NCBI RefSeq assembly: GCF_018881925.1
Contig: NZ_JACVPL010000005.1
Coordinates: 89,405 to 153,404 of the forward strand
Direction of reading: 5' to 3'
DNA: 64,000 nt
Origin: Polynucleobacter sp. Latsch14-2
Lineage (GTDB): Bacteria; Pseudomonadota; Gammaproteobacteria; Burkholderiales; Burkholderiaceae
Each line of letters starts with the position of its first letter. Within the stretch, counting starts at the first letter, position 1. The notes under the pieces are model-generated. The model was not told the DNA's origin. It ran no database searches and saw nothing but the letters and a program-made list of their open reading frames with translations. Below are positions 45,443 through 52,932 of the stretch, piece after piece. The translations under genes were made by a program, and so were the position numbers.

Positions 45443-45733
45443 ATGAATTACGCAAATGAATTACCAAAAAATCTGGAGTCTTTTAAGGATTTTCTAGACT
45501 CCCCCGAGGGTCACAGGCTATTTAAAAATAAATACTCAGGTGATTGGTTTATACGCACCCATTCACAAGAATTAATCGAAGCGGGTGTGCTCGTCAAACT
45601 GCTTGGGAAATTTCACATAGTCCAACCGGACTTTGTTCCCACGCTGATTCAACTTCTACAAGAAAAAACTCGCCGTGCATCGAGCAATCGATTGCATGGA
45701 GTTAGATCTTGTGCATTAACAACATCAAATTAA
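45443..45733 (+). CDS. small putative DNA-binding protein, candidate excisionase
   Basis: A 96-residue protein read from the ATG at 45443, preceded by TTTGGAGA; an upstream in-frame ATG at 45389 lies in the hairpin leader and is unlikely. The middle WFIRTHSQELIEAGVLVKLL, followed by HIVQPDFVPTLIQLL, resembles small helix-turn-helix proteins of integrative elements. The tail from about residue 75 (RRASSNRLHGVRS) is basic. Its position after int and before the polymerase fits a recombination directionality factor or element regulator. This is inference from size and place. Confidence 0.6.
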   Translation: MNYANELPKNLESFKDFLDSPEGHRLFKNKYSGDWFIRTHSQELIEAGVLVKLLGKFHIVQPDFVPTLIQLLQEKTRRASSNRLHGVRSCALTTSN

Positions 45734-45744
45734 AGAAAGTAAAT

Positions 45745-46329
45745 ATGAATACAACCCCTAACCCAGAATTAAAAAATGGGAGTCCCTCATGGCTAGACCA
45801 ATTGCGTCTCCCTGATAACTACACAAACACCATTGGCGGCGTAAAGCTCCCAACCAAACCATCATTTGGGAAATTGAATAAACACCGCTTCTCCAGAGTG
45901 CACCCAGATCCAAGCTATCAAGTACCTGTGTTGATAGTGGAGGATAAAGACAGTGGCGAGACCTATATTGCAACGCATGCCGTAGCAGGCTACTTGGGGA
46001 AAGCGGCGATGCCAAAGCTACTTCGATTGGCAGTGGATAACGCAGGAGTTCCAAAAATTGTTGCCCAGCCAATACCAGACTTAAGCGGACGTCCAAACTT
46101 GTGGAATGTCACTTGTATTCAAGCAATCCAAATCGCCGAAGTCGAGTGGGTGCGTATTGAGTCCGATATGAACGCGCAACAATACATAATCATCAAGGCA
46201 GCAAATAATCTTGGAGAGCCTCAATGGCCTGACCAGACAATGCCTGAGCTTATTCAAGCAGTGTTTTTAAATAATGTTATTTCCAGCCCGGACCATCCTT
46301 ACATCAAGCAATTAGAAGGCAGGGTTTGA
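45745..46329 (+). CDS. hypothetical protein of the replication module
   Basis: A 194-residue soluble protein from the ATG at 45745, 11 bp after the preceding stop and one base before the polymerase gene. No known domain is recognised. It has alternating beta-type stretches (VPVLIVEDKDSGETYIATHAV, AQQYIIIKAANN) and a proline-rich N-terminus. Tight linkage to the DNA polymerase suggests a replication accessory, but nothing in the sequence proves it. Confidence 0.7.
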   Translation: MNTTPNPELKNGSPSWLDQLRLPDNYTNTIGGVKLPTKPSFGKLNKHRFSRVHPDPSYQVPVLIVEDKDSGETYIATHAVAGYLGKAAMPKLLRLAVDNAGVPKIVAQPIPDLSGRPNLWNVTCIQAIQIAEVEWVRIESDMNAQQYIIIKAANNLGEPQWPDQTMPELIQAVFLNNVISSPDHPYIKQLEGRV

Positions 46330-46330
46330 T

Positions 46331-48082
46331 ATGGCACTCAATAATCTTTCAGAGTATGAATTTATCCTCATCGATTTTGAATTCAGGAAAATAGGTGGCA
46401 AAGAAGGCAATCCCATTGAAGTAATTTGTATGGTTTCCTTCAACACCAAAACGGGTGAATACAAACATATTTGGGCTGACGAGCTGTACGCAATGGAGGA
46501 CCACCCTTTCAAGGAAAATCCAAAAGCAATCTTGGTGGCTTTTTATGCCAGCGCAGAAATGGGTTGTTACGACGCGCTAGGTTGGTCATGGCCAGACTAC
46601 ATTCTTGATCTGTATACCGAGTTTAGAAACCTCACCAATGGCACCACCCTGCCATTTGGTCGCTCATTACTAGGTGCACTTCAATTCTTTGGGCTTCCTG
46701 CTATTGAAGGCTCCCATAAAACCGAAATGCGTGATCTTGCGCTCCGAGGCGGCCCATTTACTGAGCTTGAAAAGCAACAGCTTCTTGAATACTGCCAAAG
46801 CGATGTAGATTCCCTCAAATATCTTTTAGATGCCATGGCACCGCTAGTGGATTTACCAAGGGCGTTATTACGAGGGCGGTACAACATTGCATTGGCAATC
46901 ATGGAGTCAACTGGTGTACCAATTGATTTTGAACTCTATCAAGACCTTTGCGTTCATTGGGATGCAATTAAAGCCAAGTTAATTAAAGATATCGACCAAG
47001 ATTACGGCGTTTACATTAATGGCAGCTTCAAAGAATCATTATTTGAAGAATATTTAAAGGCGCAGAACATGCGCTGGCCTAGATTAGCAAGTGGCAGACT
47101 AGCCTTGGATGATGAAACATTCAAAACCATGGCTAAGACCTTTCCCATCTTGGCACCGCTACGTAACTTGCGCGATAGCCTTGGGAAGATGAGACTTAAC
47201 GCGTTACAAGTTGGACTAGATGGTCGAAATCGCTGCCTTCTATCGCCATTTAGCTCTATTACTGGACGCAATCAACCCTCAACTACGAAATTCGTGTTTG
47301 GGCTAAGTAAGTGGGCGCGCGGACTCATCCAGCCAAAGCCAGGATTTCCTATCGCCTACATAGACTGGTCTCAACAAGAATTTGGTATCGCTGCAGCGCT
47401 ATCAAATGATGAGAATATGAAAGCCGCCTACATGAGTGGCGATCCCTATCTCGCTTTTGCAAAGCAAGCAGGAGCTGTTCCCCAGGATGCCACTAAGAAA
47501 ACCCATGCTGCCGAGCGTGAGCAATATAAGCAATGTGTCTTAGCAACCCAATATGGCATGGGTGCCGACGCCTTAGCACTACGCATTAAGCAGCCCAAGG
47601 TACGCGCTAAACAATTGCTCGACATTCACAGGCGTGTTTACAGTAAGTTTTGGAATTGGTCTGATAACTTTTATAACCACACAGTCAGCGCTAATAGAGT
47701 GACTACCCTGTATGGCTGGAATCTAAATGTTCAATCAGACCTTAACCCACGCAGTCTTCGCAACTTTCCTATGCAGGCTAATGCTTCAGAGTTATTACGC
47801 ATTGCTTGTATTTTGATGGTGGAAAAGGGCATCACGCTGTGCGCCCCCGTGCATGACGCAGTTCTCATTCAAGCCCCAGATGATCTGATTGACGAGCATG
47901 TAGCTATTGCACAAACCTGCATGAGTTTAGCGAGTCAAAAAATGCTTTCTGGATTTGCGCTGTCAAGTGATGCGGCAATCTTGCGTTATCCGCAACGCTT
48001 TCTAGAAGATGGTGCAGCAGAATTTTGGGAGAAGGTAATGGCAATCCTTCAAATCGTCCAGCACGAGGAGTTACCAAGTTAA
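46331..48082 (+). CDS. family-A DNA polymerase with 3'-5' exonuclease
   Basis: A 583-residue stand-alone polymerase of the Pol I superfamily, without a 5'-3' nuclease domain. Exonuclease: motif I ILIDFE (D15, E17) and motif III YCQSD (Y154, D158). Polymerase: motif A IDWSQQEF (D345, E350), motif B with R396, K400 and Y408-G409 in REQYKQCVLATQYGMG, and motif C PVHDAV (H508, D509). All catalytic positions are kept, so it should be active and proofreading. This compact type is more usual in phages and mobile elements than as a chromosomal repair enzyme. It starts one base after the preceding stop. Confidence 0.9.
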   Translation: MALNNLSEYEFILIDFEFRKIGGKEGNPIEVICMVSFNTKTGEYKHIWADELYAMEDHPFKENPKAILVAFYASAEMGCYDALGWSWPDYILDLYTEFRNLTNGTTLPFGRSLLGALQFFGLPAIEGSHKTEMRDLALRGGPFTELEKQQLLEYCQSDVDSLKYLLDAMAPLVDLPRALLRGRYNIALAIMESTGVPIDFELYQDLCVHWDAIKAKLIKDIDQDYGVYINGSFKESLFEEYLKAQNMRWPRLASGRLALDDETFKTMAKTFPILAPLRNLRDSLGKMRLNALQVGLDGRNRCLLSPFSSITGRNQPSTTKFVFGLSKWARGLIQPKPGFPIAYIDWSQQEFGIAAALSNDENMKAAYMSGDPYLAFAKQAGAVPQDATKKTHAAEREQYKQCVLATQYGMGADALALRIKQPKVRAKQLLDIHRRVYSKFWNWSDNFYNHTVSANRVTTLYGWNLNVQSDLNPRSLRNFPMQANASELLRIACILMVEKGITLCAPVHDAVLIQAPDDLIDEHVAIAQTCMSLASQKMLSGFALSSDAAILRYPQRFLEDGAAEFWEKVMAILQIVQHEELPS

Positions 48083-48110
48083 CACCCTCCTGTTAACTAA
48101 CTTAACACCC
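48079..48110 (+). repeat. short direct repeats between polymerase and downstream gene
   Basis: TTAACACCC occurs at 48079-48087 and 48102-48110 with a further GTTAAC between them. The gap is A+T-rich and ends just before the ATG at 48144. It could be a small iteron-like site or an operator. Confidence 0.35.
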
Positions 48111-48143
48111 GTCCAATCTATTTATCTTTTATTAACTATATAT

Positions 48144-48587
48144 ATGCAAACAAAATCACACTTATTCATAAAAGGTCCAATACCTTATTTGTGGAGCTAT
48201 AAGGCAAATCAACTGGGCATCGCAACTGGGCTAATAGCTCAATGCCTTTGGTTTTATGCTGGAATTAATGGCTCATACACTTTTAAGCTAGATCACAACA
48301 TTGACTTTCTCTCTGGAATTAAAAGGCAATCAAGGCAGCAATGCTTAAAGCGTTTACATAATTCAGGATTAATTAAATTAGTCCTATTAAGGGGTGCCTA
48401 CCCCATTGTCACCCTTCTGGATATAGGCAATGCAGGTAGGCGCAACCAAGTACAAACACCCACAGCATTAGAAACTAAAACATTTGACTCTTTAGCCAAA
48501 GCAGGCACGGGGCCAAATTTTCGCAAGACCAACTTTCAAAAACAGGGGTATTCCTATGAAAAACAAACAACACTCAACTTCAGTTAA
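48144..48587 (+). CDS. winged-helix-like protein of the replication module
   Basis: A 147-residue protein. The segment around residues 58-85, with SGIKRQSRQQCLKRLHNSGL followed by a hydrophobic strand (IKLVLLRG and PIVTLL), looks like a winged helix-turn-helix. The last 50 residues are polar and probably disordered. No Shine-Dalgarno sequence precedes the ATG. The position after the polymerase suggests initiation or control of element replication; the exact role is unknown. Confidence 0.6.
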   Translation: MQTKSHLFIKGPIPYLWSYKANQLGIATGLIAQCLWFYAGINGSYTFKLDHNIDFLSGIKRQSRQQCLKRLHNSGLIKLVLLRGAYPIVTLLDIGNAGRRNQVQTPTALETKTFDSLAKAGTGPNFRKTNFQKQGYSYEKQTTLNFS

Positions 48588-49044
48588 CCAAGAGTCGGAA
48601 CCAGAAGATGTATTACAAAGAGTGCCTCTGGCACGATGGATTAAGGACCCTCAAACTTGGGATAAATATACTTTTATCGACGAAGCATCACAGTATCTAT
48701 GGGACGCATACGGAAGCAGCACAGAACAGGATAAACACGCCCTAGCGATGCTCGCGGAGGTTTTAGAGACTTTCGTCACCTGCTGCAAGGAAATCGCAAC
48801 TAACGGGCTGGTAGTGACTCACCACAATGGTGTAACTGGCAAGAATCATCATGTCGATATTCGGGATAAGGCTATTACAAAAGCAGTCTTATTAATGAAT
48901 GAGCTTGGGCTAACACCTAAAAGTCGATTCCCTCTCAAACCAAAGCCAAATCGTGAATTTGAGAGATTTATGCGTGGGCCCTATGGCTGGAGCAACGAAC
49001 CTAAAGAGCCATTTGACCTAGATAGCGTGCTTGGCAAGAAATAG
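48556..49044 (+). CDS. P27-family-like phage terminase small subunit
   Basis: A 162-residue protein overlapping the previous gene by 32 bp, with AGGGG eight bases before its ATG. The C-terminal block HVDIRDKAITKAVLLMNELG followed by LTPKSRFPL matches the end of P27-type small terminases, where a helix is followed by LGLTPxxR. Small terminases recognise packaging sites. No large terminase, portal or capsid gene is present, so it is either a relic or a device that redirects a helper phage's packaging. An element-specific DNA-binding role is the alternative. Confidence 0.55.
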   Translation: MKNKQHSTSVNQESEPEDVLQRVPLARWIKDPQTWDKYTFIDEASQYLWDAYGSSTEQDKHALAMLAEVLETFVTCCKEIATNGLVVTHHNGVTGKNHHVDIRDKAITKAVLLMNELGLTPKSRFPLKPKPNREFERFMRGPYGWSNEPKEPFDLDSVLGKK

Positions 49045-49060
49045 CCTTATTGATCTTCCC

Positions 49061-49089
49061 TAACCAACGGACCAACGATCCGTTGGTTA
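49061..49089. terminator. perfect 10-bp inverted repeat between convergent genes
   Basis: TAACCAACGG (49061-49070) and CCGTTGGTTA (49080-49089) pair around a nine-base loop, between the ends of a plus-strand and a minus-strand gene, so a bidirectional terminator is likely. There is no clear T run. The arm contains TCCGTTGGT, also found in the att core and before the integrase, which allows a recombination-related role. Confidence 0.45.
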
Positions 49090-49108
49090 TTAGAATGATT
49101 GGAGACAA

Positions 49109-49936
49109 CTATTGGTGTGATGCTATTTTGGTGAGCAGTAAGTTTTTATCGGCATCAGAATCGAGAACATGCATTCGACGATGGCAATTTGGGCAAAGAG
49201 CGACCGTATTCTCAAGACTGTCTTCCCCACCTCTAGCAAGCCAAACGACATGATGAACCTCAAGGTAAGGCTGACCAGATTTATTAGCAAATGGAGCGGC
49301 GGTGTTACATAGCTGGCAGGTACCTAGAGCCCTTCGCCTAGCCTCCTCCGCCACATACTCATTCCGCTGGTACTGCTTAGCAACTACCGACCTTGAGCCT
49401 GGCACTTTAGCCGCCTGCTTAGCCCTGTGAACAAGCTCTACCCTGTCTAACTTAGTAATCTGGCGCTCACGCGTAACCTCTAACTCTTTTACCTTCTCAA
49501 CTGGTACTGGCTGTAGGACCTGCCCTGCAACAAGGCCTAAAGGAAACATCCAGACCTTTCGATCTTTGCCCTCAACATCTTCTTGGATTTCTTGATAAGG
49601 CTCCCCAACCAACTGAACCTGACCAGTAAAGGTATATTTTCTTGTCTCAAGGACCTCAAATAAAAATATACTTATACCATTTGACAGTGATTCTTTTAAG
49701 GTCTTGTTTTGAGCGGCATTTAAATCTTGGTCGCCAATTTGCCCCATGCCTGTGTAGTAAATTACTCCATCTACAAAACGGTCTTGATAGAGAGACTCAA
49801 CGCGATTCGAAATTAGCACTAAAGCTTCATTTTTAAGCGATCTTCTCATGCCTCCCTGTGGGCTTACACCAAAAAGATTGCACAACTGCTCATTAATGAG
49901 TTCAGCGCCCTGCTCAAGATTTGGATTAAATGGCAT
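49109..49936 (-). CDS. SRA-like domain and HNH endonuclease (McrA-like)
   Basis: A 275-residue putative modification-dependent restriction enzyme. Residues about 1-145 resemble ScoMcrA-like SRA domains: DGVIYYTGMGQIGDQDLNAA and then a strand pattern FEVLETRKYTFTGQV. The HNH domain follows: zinc cysteines C207 and C210 (CQLC), catalytic HH at 228-229 (EVHHVVWLARGG), N243, then C248, C251 and H252 (CPNCHRRMH). Such type IV enzymes cut DNA carrying modified cytosine or phosphorothioate, as in phage genomes. It is the first cargo gene right of the replication module. Confidence 0.8.
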   Translation of the reverse strand: MPFNPNLEQGAELINEQLCNLFGVSPQGGMRRSLKNEALVLISNRVESLYQDRFVDGVIYYTGMGQIGDQDLNAAQNKTLKESLSNGISIFLFEVLETRKYTFTGQVQLVGEPYQEIQEDVEGKDRKVWMFPLGLVAGQVLQPVPVEKVKELEVTRERQITKLDRVELVHRAKQAAKVPGSRSVVAKQYQRNEYVAEEARRRALGTCQLCNTAAPFANKSGQPYLEVHHVVWLARGGEDSLENTVALCPNCHRRMHVLDSDADKNLLLTKIASHQ

Positions 49937-50098
49937 CCAGTTATTCTAAGCTAGGTGAAATATTAAGCGCCTAATGCTTAGCTCCAGGAGTGACGGGTCA
50001 ATCCTCCTTTAGTCTTGGTTAGCTGTTATCGGCCTTAAGAGGCCATTGGCGACTGTTGCCGCCCCTAGTTAATACAATCTGCTTATTGCGTTGAGGTC

Positions 50099-50188
50099 TT
50101 AGCTAACCGGAATCCAAAAATCCCGTTCAACGATCTGTTTGACTGCCTCCAACTTGAACTCTACATAAAACCGTCTTCCTTTTCTCAT
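50099..50188 (-). pseudogene. remnant of an IS3/IS911-type transposase OrfA
   Basis: A 29-codon frame on the minus strand, MRKGRRFYVEFKLEAVKQIV and nine more residues, matches the start of IS3-family OrfA helix-turn-helix proteins (pattern R-x-Y-S-x-E-F-K-x-E-A-V). It stops at TAG CTAA-type sequence within the first helix; the rest of the IS is missing. The surrounding 49937-50298 interval holds no gene, only a GGCCT/AGGCC hairpin near 50031, and looks like a deletion scar. Confidence 0.6.
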
Positions 50189-50298
50189 TACACGTCACCT
50201 AATAGACTAAATATTAGGCCAGAAAGTATTTATAGAAGTGGTAGTGATTCAAAAATTCATATTTCTTAAGCTCATTTGCAATAAGCCAACAATCCTGA

Positions 50299-52209
50299 TT
50301 ATTCATAAAAAATTTGACCTCTCAAATCTCTCTGAAGAATAGATATAAACCTTTTCCAATTCTCAATATCCTGAACATCGCAAATCATTGATGGATGCTG
50401 AACCTTCATTTTTCTCTTAATTTTAATCTCATTTCCATGCCGGGAATAACTTGAGGAAAATTCAATTCCAGCCTGTCTATATAAAACTCCTTCTGGAATC
50501 ATAAAAATTTTCACATCATCCGGAAAGCGAATAACCAGAGTTTCAAATACGGATCTGGAGCGACATACAACCGGCTTTGTAACTCTCTGTGGCGGCTTAT
50601 TGTAGGCAAGTTTAGACAACTCAGCAGGCGCAAGTCCCATTGGAGGACTAATTGCACCCAATCCTGGAAAATTAGTTACAGGATCTACATCAAATTCAGT
50701 ATCAACACTATAGGGGATGCTTAAATCGTCGGCCGACGATAGCTTGTAGATACCAGTTCCAGACAATCTAGCATTTATTAAGTTATCCCTTACAAAGTGC
50801 TTACCATAAGTACTATCAGCACCTTCATAAGCGTAACGCGCACTTATGTCCTCAGCGCCTGAATATACTGTATGAGACTGACCTTTGATGCCGCCATCAT
50901 TGGCTATGATCAGCTCAACATTTGTTGATACGGTATTTTCATCAGCCAAAGGCTTTTGGGTTCTGCCAATTTTTCCTAAACCAGTTAAAACAGTGGGCTT
51001 ATCCATTTCATTGAGAGGCAAAACTCCAAAAGGAGCCCGCTCCGCCGTAGGATCAACATAAATATCCCAAGCTGGGATATAGGTAATCACGTGGTTAAAA
51101 GGCCCTAATACCGCTAGCTTTGGTAGCTCATATGAATTTCCCAAATTAATTTCTGCAGTGCTAGCTGCTATACCTTTTGCATTGAGTAACGCAATTAATA
51201 AAGTAGTCTTATCTTTACAGTCGCCATATCGGTTTTTGATGATCGTATTAGCACTATGAGGAACTACACCACCAGCGCCTAAAAATATCGCTACATATCT
51301 TATTTCTTTACTTACCCAAAAATATAGTGCCTTAGCTTGTTCTTTAGGGTCGCTTATTCCGCTTGTAATTTGATCTGCTAACTTTTGCACCTCGGGCGTT
51401 ACTTGATATTTATCTTTAGCACGTAATTCATATGCACGGGCCATATCTAGCTGATCTTTGAAGGAAGAAATATAAACATGTGGAGCAAAATCTGAATCAG
51501 CAATTTGATTTGGCTCGCTTAGCTGAATTCCATTGCTTTGATAACTAAAGCGATACCTAACCTCGCCATTTGGACCCATTGCAATCTTGCCTCCATTTAC
51601 ACCTCTTGCATCAACCTGCAAAGGAATCTTGGGATCATGGGAAAGATTAATCTCAGAGTTCTGCCATTGCGTACCAGGTCCGAACCAATAGCGCACAAAA
51701 TAATGCCCAGGAAATAAAGGCTTGCTAGTAGATATGACCGCCTTGTAATAAGTCTTAGAACCGGGGCTAACGTTTGGGAAAATAATAATGCGGTGTTTGA
51801 CATCCGAGAACTGAGACTTACCATCGGAGCTATCTCCATCTACAGTTCTGATTGCATCTTTTCCAACGAAAATTTTCTTTCCTTCAGGCGTGATCGTATA
51901 GGCTTCTATTACTTTGATAGTTTGAAAATTATTTAAATATGGAATATCAACCTGTGAGCTTGTATCAACAGCCAACTGCGACCGAATTAAAACCTGCCGC
52001 TCAATGGTTTCGTCATCAGAACCATCGGCCCTAACAAATACATCAGTGATGTCTTTTTCTACAACTGATAGAGCCTCAATATTCTGTGAATCAGCAACTG
52101 CATAAGGCAGTGCGATAAAAGTCAAAATACAAATAACAAGATATTCAGAAATCAAAAAATGATTTGATAATATTTTTTTAACTGTAATCTTAAGAAAAGG
52201 TATGAGCAT
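50299..52209 (-). CDS. secreted DUF3857/transglutaminase-like protein
   Basis: A 636-residue periplasmic or surface protein. A signal sequence covers about 1-40 and ends at PYAVADS. A DUF3857-type beta domain (about 50-240) is followed by a transglutaminase-like domain with the papain-type triad C331 (NRYGDCKDKTTLL), H373 (PFNHVITY) and D386 (VDPTAE). The C-terminal 200 residues are a beta-rich DUF2569/3858-like tail. I use the ATG at 52209, two bases after the upstream stop; a GTG at 52227 is possible. It forms an operon with two zinc-ribbon genes. Its substrate is unknown; such proteins process peptides or peptidoglycan. Confidence 0.78.
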   Translation of the reverse strand: MLIPFLKITVKKILSNHFLISEYLVICILTFIALPYAVADSQNIEALSVVEKDITDVFVRADGSDDETIERQVLIRSQLAVDTSSQVDIPYLNNFQTIKVIEAYTITPEGKKIFVGKDAIRTVDGDSSDGKSQFSDVKHRIIIFPNVSPGSKTYYKAVISTSKPLFPGHYFVRYWFGPGTQWQNSEINLSHDPKIPLQVDARGVNGGKIAMGPNGEVRYRFSYQSNGIQLSEPNQIADSDFAPHVYISSFKDQLDMARAYELRAKDKYQVTPEVQKLADQITSGISDPKEQAKALYFWVSKEIRYVAIFLGAGGVVPHSANTIIKNRYGDCKDKTTLLIALLNAKGIAASTAEINLGNSYELPKLAVLGPFNHVITYIPAWDIYVDPTAERAPFGVLPLNEMDKPTVLTGLGKIGRTQKPLADENTVSTNVELIIANDGGIKGQSHTVYSGAEDISARYAYEGADSTYGKHFVRDNLINARLSGTGIYKLSSADDLSIPYSVDTEFDVDPVTNFPGLGAISPPMGLAPAELSKLAYNKPPQRVTKPVVCRSRSVFETLVIRFPDDVKIFMIPEGVLYRQAGIEFSSSYSRHGNEIKIKRKMKVQHPSMICDVQDIENWKRFISILQRDLRGQIFYE

Positions 52210-52211
52210 GA

Positions 52212-52523
52212 TTAGATCTGACACCACTTCTTTTTAATTGGGGACTTGGCGGCACCTCCAACTAAAAATCCCATGGGAGACTCCCTAAATTTAATCAGCT
52301 CCTTCATAAGGTTTGCTCTTGTAGATTCATCCAGATTGGGTTTTTCACCCATTTTTATAGCTTGACCCATTTGCCTAAGAGTATCTGAGTCAAAATAATG
52401 ATCAGTCATCGCAAGAGACAACATCCAATCATCATCAGTTGATGGTAACTGTTTACATTCAGGACAGGCGACAAAAGCTCCAAACTTAATTTCACCGCAA
52501 TTAAAACAGGTGGCCATAGTCAT
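52212..52523 (-). CDS. small zinc-ribbon protein
   Basis: A 103-residue cytosolic protein. The N-terminal CFNCGEIKFGAFVACPEC (residues 5-22) is a CxxC-CxxC zinc ribbon. The rest is helical and contains DHYFDSDTLRQMGQAIKMGE. GGAG lies nine bases before the ATG at 52523. It is followed two bases later by the transglutaminase gene. I do not recognise the family. Confidence 0.7.
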   Translation of the reverse strand: MTMATCFNCGEIKFGAFVACPECKQLPSTDDDWMLSLAMTDHYFDSDTLRQMGQAIKMGEKPNLDESTRANLMKELIKFRESPMGFLVGGAAKSPIKKKWCQI

Positions 52524-52557
52524 GTTGACTTACTCCAAGCATTCCGATAAATATCGA

Positions 52558-52857
52558 CTAATCCCAAGGCGATGATAAATAGTGATAGTAAACATCCGGT
52601 TTACCGCACTTTGGGCATGTAATTAAATCCCAACTGGTCAAGTTTTCAGTTGCTGCACATTTACGGCAGGTCGGCTGAATCTTTTCCACAATTGGACCTC
52701 CTCGGCGCTCCGCCTTGCCAGTGGTCACATTACCGACTTCATGGCAATTGAGACATAAATAGGGCTCTACAGCAGTATTAAATCCACGATCAGGACCTTT
52801 GCTACATTCAGTTTCGTAGCTGCAGCTCATGCATCTGAAGAGGTATTTTTGGCCCAT
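52558..52857 (-). CDS. double zinc-ribbon protein
   Basis: A 99-residue cysteine-rich protein with four CxxC pairs: CMSC (9-12), CLNC (35-38), CRKC and CPKC near 64 and 81, making two zinc ribbons. No catalytic motif is visible. It heads the minus-strand trio that ends with the transglutaminase-like gene. No ribosome-binding site is evident, and the 75-bp gap to the divergent J-domain gene holds a 16-bp repeat. Confidence 0.68.
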   Translation of the reverse strand: MGQKYLFRCMSCSYETECSKGPDRGFNTAVEPYLCLNCHEVGNVTTGKAERRGGPIVEKIQPTCRKCAATENLTSWDLITCPKCGKPDVYYHYLSSPWD

Positions 52858-52871
52858 GGTAGATTATTATC

Positions 52872-52887
52872 TAATTTATAAAAGTTT
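52872..52887 (+). repeat. 16-bp repeat, copy 2
   Basis: TAATTTATAAAAGTTT as at 45303-45318. Here it lies in the short divergent promoter region between the zinc-ribbon gene and the J-domain gene. Confidence 0.4.
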
Positions 52888-52932
52888 CCGAAAAAAGCTG
52901 TAATCAAACCTATAGTCAATTAGAACCTCCAA

